From Paenibacillus glacialis (GTDB lineage Bacteria; Bacillota; Bacilli; Paenibacillales; Paenibacillaceae), in assembly GCF_001637205.1 (NCBI RefSeq), contig NZ_LVJH01000070.1, forward strand, positions 372,001-436,000: a DNA stretch of 64,000 bases. Reading direction: 5' to 3'. A program made the translations under genes and the position numbers. The notes beneath the pieces are model-generated. The model did not search any database. It was not told where the DNA came from and worked only from the letters and a program-made list of their open reading frames with translations. Positions 9,585-16,879 of this stretch are shown in pieces (position 1 is the stretch's first letter; each line of letters opens with the position of its first letter).

Positions 9585-9638
9585 GATGATCAACACTCCT
9601 CGATGTTTGTGTATTTATTACCTTTTTATACTTCTATA

Positions 9639-9668
9639 TTGACTAAGTAGGTGAAGGTCATCTACAAT
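9639..9668 (+). promoter_or_regulatory. Promoter of trhO
   Basis: TTGACT (9639-9644) and TACAAT (9663-9668) are separated by 18 bases, 38 bases before the trhO start codon. This is a good vegetative promoter match. Confidence 0.6.
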
Positions 9669-9705
9669 TAATAGGACAAAAATTTATTAGGCAAGGTGAT
9701 TAGAA

Positions 9706-10620
9706 ATGACTCAAGATCAACCACAGTACAATATACTATTATTCTATAAATTTGTAAAAATTAATGATCCACAACAGTTTACAGAAGAACATTTACAATA
9801 CTGTAAGGACCTCGGTGTCAAAGGACGTATTATCATTGCTGAGGAAGGTATTAACGGCACCGTGTCAGGGACATTGGAACAAACAGAGCAATATATGAAT
9901 GATTTCCATGCAAATCCACTATTTGCCGATATGATCTTCAAGATTGATCCATCTCATGAACATGCATTTAAAAAGATGTTCGTTCGACACAAGCAGGAGT
10001 TAGTCACTTTCCGATATGAGAAAGAACTAGATCCCAACATCATAACCGGGAAAAGATTGTCACCTGTCGAATTCCATGAGCAACTTCAACAAGAAGATGT
10101 TGTCGTGATTGATGGTAGAAATGATTATGAATATAAAATCGGTCATTTCCGTAATGCAATCCGTCCCGATGTGGAATCTTTTAGAGAATTCCCAGAATGG
10201 ATCAGAGAGAACTTAAGCCAATACAAAGATAAGAAAGTGCTGACTTATTGTACTGGCGGAATCCGTTGTGAGAAACTGACGGGATTCTTAATGAATGAAG
10301 GTTTCAATGACGTAGCTCAATTGGATGGTGGGATCGTTACTTATGGTAAGGACCCTGAAGTACAAGGAAAACTATTCGATGGGAAATGTTATGTGTTCGA
10401 TGAACGCATCTCGGTGCCTATTAACCATACCGATGAAGATATCATTGTTGCTACGTGCCATCATTGTGGCAAGCCAGAAGACCGTTATATTAATTGTGCC
10501 TATACCCTATGTCATGCCAAACATGTTTGTTGCGAAGAATGTGAAGAAATCCACAATAGCTTCTGTTCAACGGATTGTGAAGAGAATTTTGCTAATATGC
10601 CAGCAAAACAACAATCTTAA
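9706..10620 (+). CDS. trhO: tRNA uridine-34 hydroxylase TrhO (rhodanese family)
   Basis: Enzyme that hydroxylates uridine at the wobble position 34 of certain tRNAs using oxygen, giving 5-hydroxyuridine. The N-terminal 100 residues form the ferredoxin-like domain of this family. The rhodanese domain follows with active-site Cys182 in YCTGGIRCEK, which includes a second conserved Cys188. The C-terminal tail is rich in paired cysteines (CHHCGKPEDRYINC and CCEECEE), probably a metal site. Length (304) fits YbfQ/YceA. It is followed after 15 bases by a SufR-like regulator in the same operon. The separate prephenate-dependent route to the same modification is encoded near 46 kb. Confidence 0.92.
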   Translation: MTQDQPQYNILLFYKFVKINDPQQFTEEHLQYCKDLGVKGRIIIAEEGINGTVSGTLEQTEQYMNDFHANPLFADMIFKIDPSHEHAFKKMFVRHKQELVTFRYEKELDPNIITGKRLSPVEFHEQLQQEDVVVIDGRNDYEYKIGHFRNAIRPDVESFREFPEWIRENLSQYKDKKVLTYCTGGIRCEKLTGFLMNEGFNDVAQLDGGIVTYGKDPEVQGKLFDGKCYVFDERISVPINHTDEDIIVATCHHCGKPEDRYINCAYTLCHAKHVCCEECEEIHNSFCSTDCEENFANMPAKQQS

Positions 10621-10635
10621 CCATGGAGGGTACGT

Positions 10636-11271
10636 ATGAACAGACCAATTGAACTCTCCACCCGCGAACAAATTGTCCATATGCTAAAGACAAAGGCGCC
10701 TCTTACAGCCAAGGATATTACGAACGAATTGCAGATTACTGAAATGGCCGTTCGTCGCCATCTAAGTACACTTGAGAGAGATGGATATATTGAATCATTT
10801 ACGGTTCGCCAAACGATGGGCAGACCTACGGCGGTCTATCGGCTGAGTGAGTTGGCTTCAGGTTTCTTCCCTAAAACCTATCACACGTTAACCCTTGATT
10901 TACTTGGTGAGCTTGAGCAAGAATCTGGTGAAGAGATGATCAACCATCTCTTCGAACTACGTAAAAGTAAATTAGAGAAGAAATATACGACCAACATGAC
11001 TGGCCTCCCGCTAGCTGAAAAGGTAGTTCTGCTTACGAAACTTCAGAATGAGAACGGATATATGGCGGAATGTGAAGAAAGTGAAGATGGGAATTTTGTT
11101 ATTAAAGAACACAACTGCCCTATCTCTCACATTGCTAATCAATATAAACATGCTTGCCACTGTGAACTAGAATTGTTTAAATCACTCCTGCAAGTTGACG
11201 TGAATCGTACAGAGTGCTTATCCACAGGTGGTTCCAAATGTTCCTACGTTATTTCTCAATCTAAAGGTTGA
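10636..11271 (+). CDS. SufR/COG2345-type HTH regulator with C-terminal cysteine cluster
   Basis: Transcription factor of 211 residues. Residues 5-65 form a winged helix (TAKDITNELQITEMAVRRHL, then the wing GRPTAVYRLS). The C-terminal half carries five cysteines spaced C-x12-C-x-C-x17-C-x7-C, like the iron-sulphur-binding domain of SufR relatives, so an iron-sulphur or redox-sensing role is plausible. It is co-transcribed with trhO, 15 bases downstream, and ends in a strong terminator. Its target genes are not evident; autoregulation with trhO is a guess. Confidence 0.8.
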   Translation: MNRPIELSTREQIVHMLKTKAPLTAKDITNELQITEMAVRRHLSTLERDGYIESFTVRQTMGRPTAVYRLSELASGFFPKTYHTLTLDLLGELEQESGEEMINHLFELRKSKLEKKYTTNMTGLPLAEKVVLLTKLQNENGYMAECEESEDGNFVIKEHNCPISHIANQYKHACHCELELFKSLLQVDVNRTECLSTGGSKCSYVISQSKG

Positions 11272-11278
11272 TCTACGA

Positions 11279-11322
11279 GAGTGTTTCATCGGTCTAATAC
11301 GACCAATGGAACACTCTTTTTT
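11279..11322 (+). terminator. Terminator of the trhO operon
   Basis: A stem GAGTGTT...AACACTC, extended by CAT/ATG and GGTC/GACC pairing around a TAATAC loop, is followed by six T. Confidence 0.88.
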
Positions 11323-11509
11323 ATCCAATAAAGCCCAAATTCATACAGGTGCTGTACTAGCCCTTCCTATCTATTCTGTTATCAAAATAAATAAAACGAA
11401 CAAGCAATTAAGTAGCGAAAACATACAACAAAACAAACTACACAAGGTAGATCCAGATGAAAAAAGACTAAGTAAATATAAAGAAAAACAGTTGAAACGT
11501 TCAGGAAAA

Positions 11510-12073
11510 ATGGTTGTTAAAAGAAAATTTGGGTGGATGTATGCTCCGGATAAACTTGAACACTGGCTCGAAACGATGGAAGAAAAAGGATATCATCTTT
11601 ATCGTATGAGCAAAGTAGGAACAACTTTTTATTTTATAATAGATTGCCCACGTAAGGTGAGTTATTGTGCTGATTATCAAAATATTGCAGATGAAAGCTA
11701 CTTCGACATACACAGAGACGCTGGCTGGAAGAGTGCTTTTATTTCCTATTCATCTTTTCAAAGATGGACCTTATGGAGCCGTGAATATTCAGAGGGCGAA
11801 GAACGACCACAGATCCACAGTGACAAATCACATCATTTAAAACATGCAAGACGGATAGCGATCACCTATTCATGTATGTTTCTTCCTTTGATTTTCGTTT
11901 ATATTTTAAATATAAGGATAAGTATGGAATGGACGTTTGATAACCACTTAGGTAAAATACAAATGGTGAGCATGATTTCACTTGCGCTTGCTATCCTCAC
12001 CTTTGGTTCGTTCTTGGCCAGAACATGGCTTTATTACATGCGACTTAGAAGGCTTAATGAGTGCGATTTGTAA
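11510..12073 (+). CDS. DUF2812 membrane protein
   Basis: Protein of about 187 residues. Its first 110 residues match the DUF2812 family (KFGWMYAPDKLEHWLETMEE, then YCADYQ), and two membrane helices follow at the C-terminus. Family members are usually encoded next to a PadR regulator, and none is seen here. The start is uncertain: the ATG at 11510 has only AGGA close upstream. The frame stays open back through the trhO terminator to 11228, but the part inside the terminator cannot be real. A start between about 11330 and 11510 is possible, since that stretch reads as charged, plausible protein. Function unknown. Confidence 0.65.
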   Translation: MVVKRKFGWMYAPDKLEHWLETMEEKGYHLYRMSKVGTTFYFIIDCPRKVSYCADYQNIADESYFDIHRDAGWKSAFISYSSFQRWTLWSREYSEGEERPQIHSDKSHHLKHARRIAITYSCMFLPLIFVYILNIRISMEWTFDNHLGKIQMVSMISLALAILTFGSFLARTWLYYMRLRRLNECDL

Positions 12074-12124
12074 TTTTTCACACATCATCCCAACCATACA
12101 TAAGCGTTATACTCTTACTCGAAA

Positions 12125-12176
12125 AAAGAGAGGTGTCCTAGCAACCATTTCGATGGCTACTGGGATACCCCTCTTT
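12125..12176. terminator. Terminator between DUF2812 gene and ddh
   Basis: A long imperfect hairpin AAAGAGAGG...CCTCTTT with a TTCG tetraloop flanked by CCAT/ATGG lies between two convergent genes. Confidence 0.7.
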
Positions 12177-12212
12177 ACGTTTCAACCCACTAAGGTAAGA
12201 ATATAATTACTT

Positions 12213-13187
12213 CTACAACAATTCTTTACGAAGTTGTTCAGCTGATTTCGGTGATAACAGACCAAATGGAATGTCAAACACTGTCTTAGCACCAGCCTGA
12301 TTTTGTTTCGCTAGTTTATAAGCGGCACGAGCATAAGCCACGAGCACACTAGCAGTAAATTCAGGATTGCTATCAAGCTTCAACCCAAATTCAATAATCT
12401 GAGTACTATTCTCTCCTGTACGTCCACTGCGGAGTACGGTACCTCCATGAGGCATAGTGGAGTGCTTGTCCTTTAATTCCTCTTCAGTAATGAAGTTAAC
12501 CGTAGTATCATAATCGGAGAAATAGTTCGGCATTTGTACGATCTCTTGCTCAATACGAGCAAGATCTGCACCTTCCTCAGCCACAACGTAACAATCACGT
12601 AGATGTTTATCACGAGTTGTTAACTGTGGATTCTCTCCAGCGCGTACTTTAGCTACAGCATCTTCTACAGGAATCGTATATTGAACGCCATTCTTGACAC
12701 CTTCAACTCGACGAATCGCATCCGAGTGACCTTGACTGACGCCCCGTCCCCAGAATGTATATTCTTTACCTTCAGGCAGAATAGCTTCAGCTAACATACG
12801 GTTTAATGAGAACAAACCTGGATCCCATCCCGTTGAAATAACACTAACATGTCCATTTTCCGTAGCTACAGCATCTACTTTAGCGAAATAATCTGGAATC
12901 AATGCATGTGTATCGTAGCTGTCTACAGTACTGAACATCTTAGCGAAGTAAGGACCTTGTTCAGGTAAATCCGTTGCGGATCCCCCACACAATATCATTA
13001 CATCAATCGTACCCTTATACTTTTCAGCTTCTGAAATATGAAGAACAGGAACACTTGCAGTTACACCTTGAGGTTCACGACGGGTAAATACAGCAGCTAG
13101 AGTGAAATCAGGATTTTGTCGAATCGCCTTCTCTACACCTCTGCCCAAATTACCATATCCTACAATACCGACTGTTATTTGTGTCAT
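12213..13187 (-). CDS. ddh: meso-diaminopimelate D-dehydrogenase
   Basis: NADPH-dependent enzyme that makes meso-diaminopimelate from tetrahydrodipicolinate and ammonia in a single step, supplying lysine and peptidoglycan precursors and bypassing the DapD/L-type acyl branches. The N-terminal Rossmann motif VGYGNLGRGVEKAI starts at residue 9. The characteristic ISTGWDPGLFSLNR and GRGVSQGHSDAIRR segments form the substrate site. Length (324) is normal, and it has an ideal AGGAGG ribosome site. It stands alone between two terminators. Confidence 0.95.
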   Translation of the reverse strand: MTQITVGIVGYGNLGRGVEKAIRQNPDFTLAAVFTRREPQGVTASVPVLHISEAEKYKGTIDVMILCGGSATDLPEQGPYFAKMFSTVDSYDTHALIPDYFAKVDAVATENGHVSVISTGWDPGLFSLNRMLAEAILPEGKEYTFWGRGVSQGHSDAIRRVEGVKNGVQYTIPVEDAVAKVRAGENPQLTTRDKHLRDCYVVAEEGADLARIEQEIVQMPNYFSDYDTTVNFITEEELKDKHSTMPHGGTVLRSGRTGENSTQIIEFGLKLDSNPEFTASVLVAYARAAYKLAKQNQAGAKTVFDIPFGLLSPKSAEQLRKELL

Positions 13188-13301
13188 ATATACCTCCTAA
13201 TAGTAGTTATTAATCAAATATAACATTCCTTAGACTGCTATTAATTATATACAGGATTACGATTCAAATCCATTCTAATTTCAAAACTTTATATATTAGC
13301 C

Positions 13302-13330
13302 TTGATTTCTATAAGCATTGATTATAGAAT
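13302..13330 (+). promoter_or_regulatory. Promoter of the ABC-F leader transcript
   Basis: TTGATT (13302-13307) and TAGAAT (13325-13330) are separated by exactly 17 bases. A start near 13337 would give a leader of about 375 bases before the ABC-F gene. Confidence 0.6.
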
Positions 13331-13364
13331 AGTTGTAATTAATTAAAAGGGAGGTGAGGTAAGA

Positions 13365-13514
13365 GTGAAACGCAATTTTGCAAATGAGAAGGTCAACCAA
13401 TTGCCGATGGCAATGTTCGGCATTTTTTATAAAATGACAACTGACGCTACCCGTCTGTCTATTTATAAGGTCTCTCATTTAAATCAAAATTGCGAAATGC
13501 CACTCCTACCTTGA
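13365..13514 (+). CDS. Candidate leader peptide upstream of the ABC-F gene
   Basis: A 49-codon frame begins with GTG at 13365, six bases after a near-perfect ribosome site (GGGAGGTGAG), and ends with TGA at 13512. It opens with MKRNFANEKVNQLPMAMFG and lies wholly inside the predicted leader RNA. Its ends overlap a long-range helix, with CGCAATTTTG (13370-13379) pairing to CAAAATTGCG (13486-13495). Leader peptides that stall drug-bound ribosomes are known to control ABC-F resistance genes, so a sensor role is reasonable. I do not recognise the peptide itself. Confidence 0.5.
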   Translation: MKRNFANEKVNQLPMAMFGIFYKMTTDATRLSIYKVSHLNQNCEMPLLP

Positions 13515-13526
13515 CTTCAACGGTGA

Positions 13527-13568
13527 GAACCGGATATTCAGTCCTTTTTTAAGGACATTATCCAGTTC
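13527..13568 (+). promoter_or_regulatory. Extended hairpin in the ABC-F leader
   Basis: GAAC, GGATA and GTCCTT on the left arm pair in order with AAGGAC, TATCC and GTTC on the right around a TTTT loop. It lies between the leader-peptide stop and the leader terminator and may be part of a switch between two RNA folds. Confidence 0.5.
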
Positions 13569-13643
13569 TGCGAACAATATAAGACTCTGATATAGGGTGA
13601 AATTTATCCTTTCTTATATTTCGAAATAAACGTTGTTTGATCT

Positions 13644-13675
13644 AGCCGCAGGGACATTTCCCTGCGGCTTTTTTT
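13644..13675 (+). terminator. Leader terminator (attenuator) before the ABC-F gene
   Basis: A perfect ten-base stem AGCCGCAGGG/CCCTGCGGCT with a six-base loop is followed by six T, only 38 bases upstream of the ABC-F start codon. Standing between promoter and gene, it must be read through for expression, which indicates transcription attenuation. Confidence 0.85.
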
Positions 13676-13712
13676 GTGTAGCTTAAGTGGCATCTATGGA
13701 GGAATATAAATC

Positions 13713-15671
13713 ATGATGATTCAATGTAAAAATGTCCAGAAATACCAAGGTGCTCAGCTTGTTTTGAACGATATTACGATGGATATACGAGCAGGTGAGA
13801 AAGTCGGATTAATCGGCCGGAACGGTTGCGGAAAGACCACGCTGCTCCATCTTTTAATAGAAAATGATCGACCTGACCAAGGCCACATCTCCATACGTAA
13901 AGGAGCTCGAATTGGTTTTCTAGATCAGATACCTACTGAAACTGCAGGTAGTACCACATATGAACAATTATTAGGTAGCTTTGCGGAAACCCTTGAATGG
14001 CAAACTCGAATGAAAGAACTGGAGCAGTTGCTATCTGAACCACAACGTGCAAATCATGAGAATTTGTATGAAGGATGGCTTCAGGAGTATGGACGTCTAC
14101 AGGAGCAATTTGAGCAGGCTGGTGGCTATGAGATGGAAGCTTCTATTGATCGTATTGCGAAAGGCCTTGGAATTGCTGCCGATCAGTATCATAGATCCTT
14201 CTCTTCCCTCTCTGGTGGTGAGAAGACGAAGGTGGGTCTTGCCTCTCTCCTCTTGAAACAACCAGATATCTTACTACTAGACGAACCGACCAACCATTTG
14301 GACATGTCAGCCATTGAATGGCTTGAACAATTCATTACAGAATATCCCGGTAGTGTCGTTGCCATATCCCATGACCGATATTTTCTTGATAAAATCGTTA
14401 CCAAAGTCATAGAGATCGAAGATGGCGAAGCCTTTACCTATCATACAAATTACAGTGGCTATATGAAGGAGAAAGAAACGCGCCTCCTATTACAATTTGC
14501 TGATTATCAAGAACAACAGAAACAGATCAAAAAAATGCAAGATTCAATTAAACAGTTAATAGAATGGGGCAACCGCTCTAATCCACCTAATCCAGGGTTT
14601 CATCGTCGTGCTGCATCGATGCAGAAAGCGTTAGATCGTATTCAAAAGTTAAAACGACCTATCTTGGAGCGTAAATCCATGGATCTCCAATTGTCTCAAG
14701 AGGATCGTTCTGGGAAACAGGTATTAGTGTTAAAGGCGCTGAGTAAATCATATGACAGACGCACTCTTTTTGAACATGTCCATGAAATCTTGCATTATGG
14801 TGAGTCCGCGATGCTATTAGGTGATAATGGTAGTGGCAAGAGTACCCTCCTAAAATTAATACTTGGAATGGAGACACCTTCAAGCGGTGAAGTCACTCTT
14901 GGATCACGCGTAAGTGTTGGTTATTTAGCCCAAGAAGAGACACCTCAGAACTGGAAACAGAACATTCTACAGTATTTCCGTGAACAAGTCGGGATGGAAG
15001 AAGGCGAAGCCCGTGGTGAACTAGCACGCTTTCTGTTCTATGGCCCTGACGTATTCAAGGATGTTCGTAGCCTATCCGGTGGTGAATGGACACGATTAAG
15101 GTTCGCCATTCTTATGTACCAGAAGCCTAACTTACTTATTCTCGATGAACCTACGAATCATTTGGATATTGATTCAAGAGAAGCACTCGAGGAAGCATTG
15201 GAGGAGTTCCCAGGTACGCTACTCGCCGTTTCTCATGATCGTTATTTCATCAATCGGATGGGACGTAAAATATGGGTTCTGAAACAAGGGGCACTTGATG
15301 TTATTCACGGGAACTTCGACGACTATAAAGCGATTCAAGCTAGGCAAGTTGTTAACACTTCTGAACAACTGAGCAATCGTACTAACACAGATATTCGGTC
15401 TTCAAAAGCTAAACAGACTACCGATAGATCTGTTACCAAGACATCCAAAAGTAAACGTAATTCATCAATCAAATCTTCACATGTTTCCTTAGAGCTCCAA
15501 ATTGTGGAACATGAAGAACGGATTCAACACCTCGATGACCAAATGCTAAGCCAAGACATCTGTCATGATGCAAATCAGCTTCATATTCTACAGCAGGAAC
15601 GCGTAGAAGTTCAGGAACAATTAGATGCACTGTTCGAACAATGGATGGATACAATGCAAAATAACGAATAG
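13713..15671 (+). CDS. ABC-F family ATPase, probable ribosome-protection or translation factor
   Basis: Soluble protein of 652 residues with two ABC ATPase domains and no membrane helices, hence an ABC-F ribosome-binding ATPase, not a transporter. Walker A motifs are GRNGCGKT (35-42) and GDNGSGKS; signatures are LSGGEKTKV and LSGGEWTRL; both Walker B segments read LLLDEPTNHLD or LILDEPTNHLD. The inter-domain linker is long and charged (PGFHRRAASMQKALDRI). The C-terminal 120 residues are lysine-rich, then coiled coil. Start ATG at 13713 or 13716 after GGAGGA. Attenuator-controlled relatives protect ribosomes from macrolide, lincosamide or pleuromutilin drugs, so resistance is the favoured but unproven role. 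Confidence 0.88.
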   Translation: MMIQCKNVQKYQGAQLVLNDITMDIRAGEKVGLIGRNGCGKTTLLHLLIENDRPDQGHISIRKGARIGFLDQIPTETAGSTTYEQLLGSFAETLEWQTRMKELEQLLSEPQRANHENLYEGWLQEYGRLQEQFEQAGGYEMEASIDRIAKGLGIAADQYHRSFSSLSGGEKTKVGLASLLLKQPDILLLDEPTNHLDMSAIEWLEQFITEYPGSVVAISHDRYFLDKIVTKVIEIEDGEAFTYHTNYSGYMKEKETRLLLQFADYQEQQKQIKKMQDSIKQLIEWGNRSNPPNPGFHRRAASMQKALDRIQKLKRPILERKSMDLQLSQEDRSGKQVLVLKALSKSYDRRTLFEHVHEILHYGESAMLLGDNGSGKSTLLKLILGMETPSSGEVTLGSRVSVGYLAQEETPQNWKQNILQYFREQVGMEEGEARGELARFLFYGPDVFKDVRSLSGGEWTRLRFAILMYQKPNLLILDEPTNHLDIDSREALEEALEEFPGTLLAVSHDRYFINRMGRKIWVLKQGALDVIHGNFDDYKAIQARQVVNTSEQLSNRTNTDIRSSKAKQTTDRSVTKTSKSKRNSSIKSSHVSLELQIVEHEERIQHLDDQMLSQDICHDANQLHILQQERVEVQEQLDALFEQWMDTMQNNE

Positions 15672-15727
15672 GTCGCTTTCTTGAGACAAAGCCTCTTATT
15701 AAACATGTAGACATTACCCTCAACAGA

Positions 15728-15767
15728 CACTAAGAACCCCAACCATTATGGTCGGGGTTCTTAGTGT
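15728..15767. terminator. Terminator after the ABC-F gene
   Basis: The arms CACTAAGAACCCC and GGGGTTCTTAGTG form a strong stem around an ATTAT loop region. The flanks suit termination from either side. Confidence 0.75.
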
Positions 15768-15798
15768 TATTCCCTTTATTGTTCTTAGGATAATTCTT

Positions 15799-15966
15799 TT
15801 ACTCTTGTACTTCTGTTTCTTCATTCTTCGCTGTAGCCTCTTCCGTCGTTTCAGCATCCTCTTCAAGTACAGCACGTGGAGCTGTACTTGACTTGAATGA
15901 GATGTCATAATAATTCCTCCTGTTTTCAAACAATTTCTTCCGCCATGAACCCGGTTTATCTAACAA
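15799..15966 (-). CDS. Possible small acidic protein with non-ATG start
   Basis: A frame of up to 55 codons on the minus strand runs from TTG at 15966 to TAA at 15799. Its N-terminal part is basic and aromatic (RKKLFENRRNYYDISFKSS), and its last 22 residues are strongly acidic (AVLEEDAETTEEATA). That composition looks coding. However, the only good ribosome site in the region (AGGAGG near 15918) feeds an ATG at 15908 in a different frame, which reads as a very basic, low-complexity peptide. Either the acidic frame is the real gene, or a frameshift has separated start and body. No function is known to me. Confidence 0.35.
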   Translation of the reverse strand: MLDKPGSWRKKLFENRRNYYDISFKSSTAPRAVLEEDAETTEEATAKNEETEVQE

Positions 15967-16139
15967 TTACCCATTCTAGATCGGATTCAATCACTTTTTG
16001 TAATATCGTACATAATTTTGTCTCTTTAATTCTATTTTTTTACACACATTGACCTTGCATTATGTTATGATGTCGAAGGCTGTTTGGACGTCAGTGTTGA
16101 TGATCCCTCAGTCCTACATTTATCAACTTGGAGGCTTCT

Positions 16140-16757
16140 ATGTCATCACAAACCAATCACACTGTAAAAATTGTGAGTGCAGATCCAAGCGGGATTGGCT
16201 TATTCGGACTTGCCATCGTCACGCTGGTTGCATCTTCACAAAAGCTTGAACTTACTTCAGGGTTCAGCTTCATTATTCCTTGGGCTATTTTTCTAGGTGC
16301 TTTTGCTCAATTATTCGCCTGTGTCCAAGACGCCAAACATAACAATACCTTCGGAATGACAGCATTCGGCGCATATGGTCTATTCTGGCTTGGTGTAGCC
16401 AGCAGTTGGCTGATGAAACTTGGCGTATTCGGTCCCGAACTCATGGGTGATATAGACGGTAAGCAACTAGGATTTGCCTTCCTTGGTTACTTGGTGTTCA
16501 CGTTATTTATGACCATCGGTGCTATGGAGACTCATAAAGTGCTATTCACCATATTTGCACTCATTGATCTACTCTTCTTAGGGTTAACGCTCGATGCTTT
16601 TGGTATCGCGCCACATATCTTTCATACGCTTGCAGCCTATGCCGAGATAGGAATTGCTATCGTTTCACTATATGGCTGTGGAGCCTCTGTCCTTAACGCT
16701 CATTTCGGACGTGTATTTCTACCTCTTGGAGCTCCATTCGGTATTTTCAAAAAATAA
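16140..16757 (+). CDS. Acetate uptake transporter, GPR1/FUN34/YaaH (SatP) family
   Basis: Membrane protein of about 205 residues with six helices, matching the AceTr/YaaH family that imports acetate and succinate with protons. The family motif before helix 1, usually NPAPLGL, appears here in altered form as ADPSGIGLFGLA. The start is ATG at 16140 after GGAGG; a TTG at 16128 lies in that site. Several family members have six helices and act as hexamers. It lies between the ABC-F and pullulanase genes with its own terminator, so it is probably a single-gene unit. Confidence 0.85.
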   Translation: MSSQTNHTVKIVSADPSGIGLFGLAIVTLVASSQKLELTSGFSFIIPWAIFLGAFAQLFACVQDAKHNNTFGMTAFGAYGLFWLGVASSWLMKLGVFGPELMGDIDGKQLGFAFLGYLVFTLFMTIGAMETHKVLFTIFALIDLLFLGLTLDAFGIAPHIFHTLAAYAEIGIAIVSLYGCGASVLNAHFGRVFLPLGAPFGIFKK

Positions 16758-16812
16758 TATAAGAATAGCTAAGTAGAAATCCATCATCTTAAGCCATGTC
16801 TTAGAAATGACC

Positions 16813-16850
16813 AAACACCCCTTCCGATAGTTGGACGGGGTGTTATTTTG
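16813..16850. terminator. Terminator between satP-like gene and pulA
   Basis: AACACCCC and GGGGTGTT form a stem followed by ATTTTG, located between convergent genes. Confidence 0.75.
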
Positions 16851-16879
16851 TCGTCTATTATCAAATTTATTAGTCGGAT

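Noticed and set aside
7548..9596. Reading the two similar C-terminal repeats of the antiporter as a second fused gene
   Set aside because: They form one continuous frame with the membrane domain, and long cytoplasmic tails are normal in CPA1 antiporters.
11982..12206. 74-codon plus-strand frame overlapping the DUF2812 3' end and the terminator
   Set aside because: It reads through a terminator hairpin and overlaps membrane helix codons of the supported gene.
13296..13478. Minus-strand 60-codon frame opposite the ABC-F leader
   Set aside because: No ribosome site; the plus-strand leader has a promoter, ribosome site and structured RNA that explain the region better.
15720..15929. Basic 69-codon minus-strand frame using the AGGAGG/ATG near 15908
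   Set aside because: It reads through a terminator and consists of repetitive Lys/Arg, the expected shadow of the acidic frame. The acidic frame is reported instead with low confidence.
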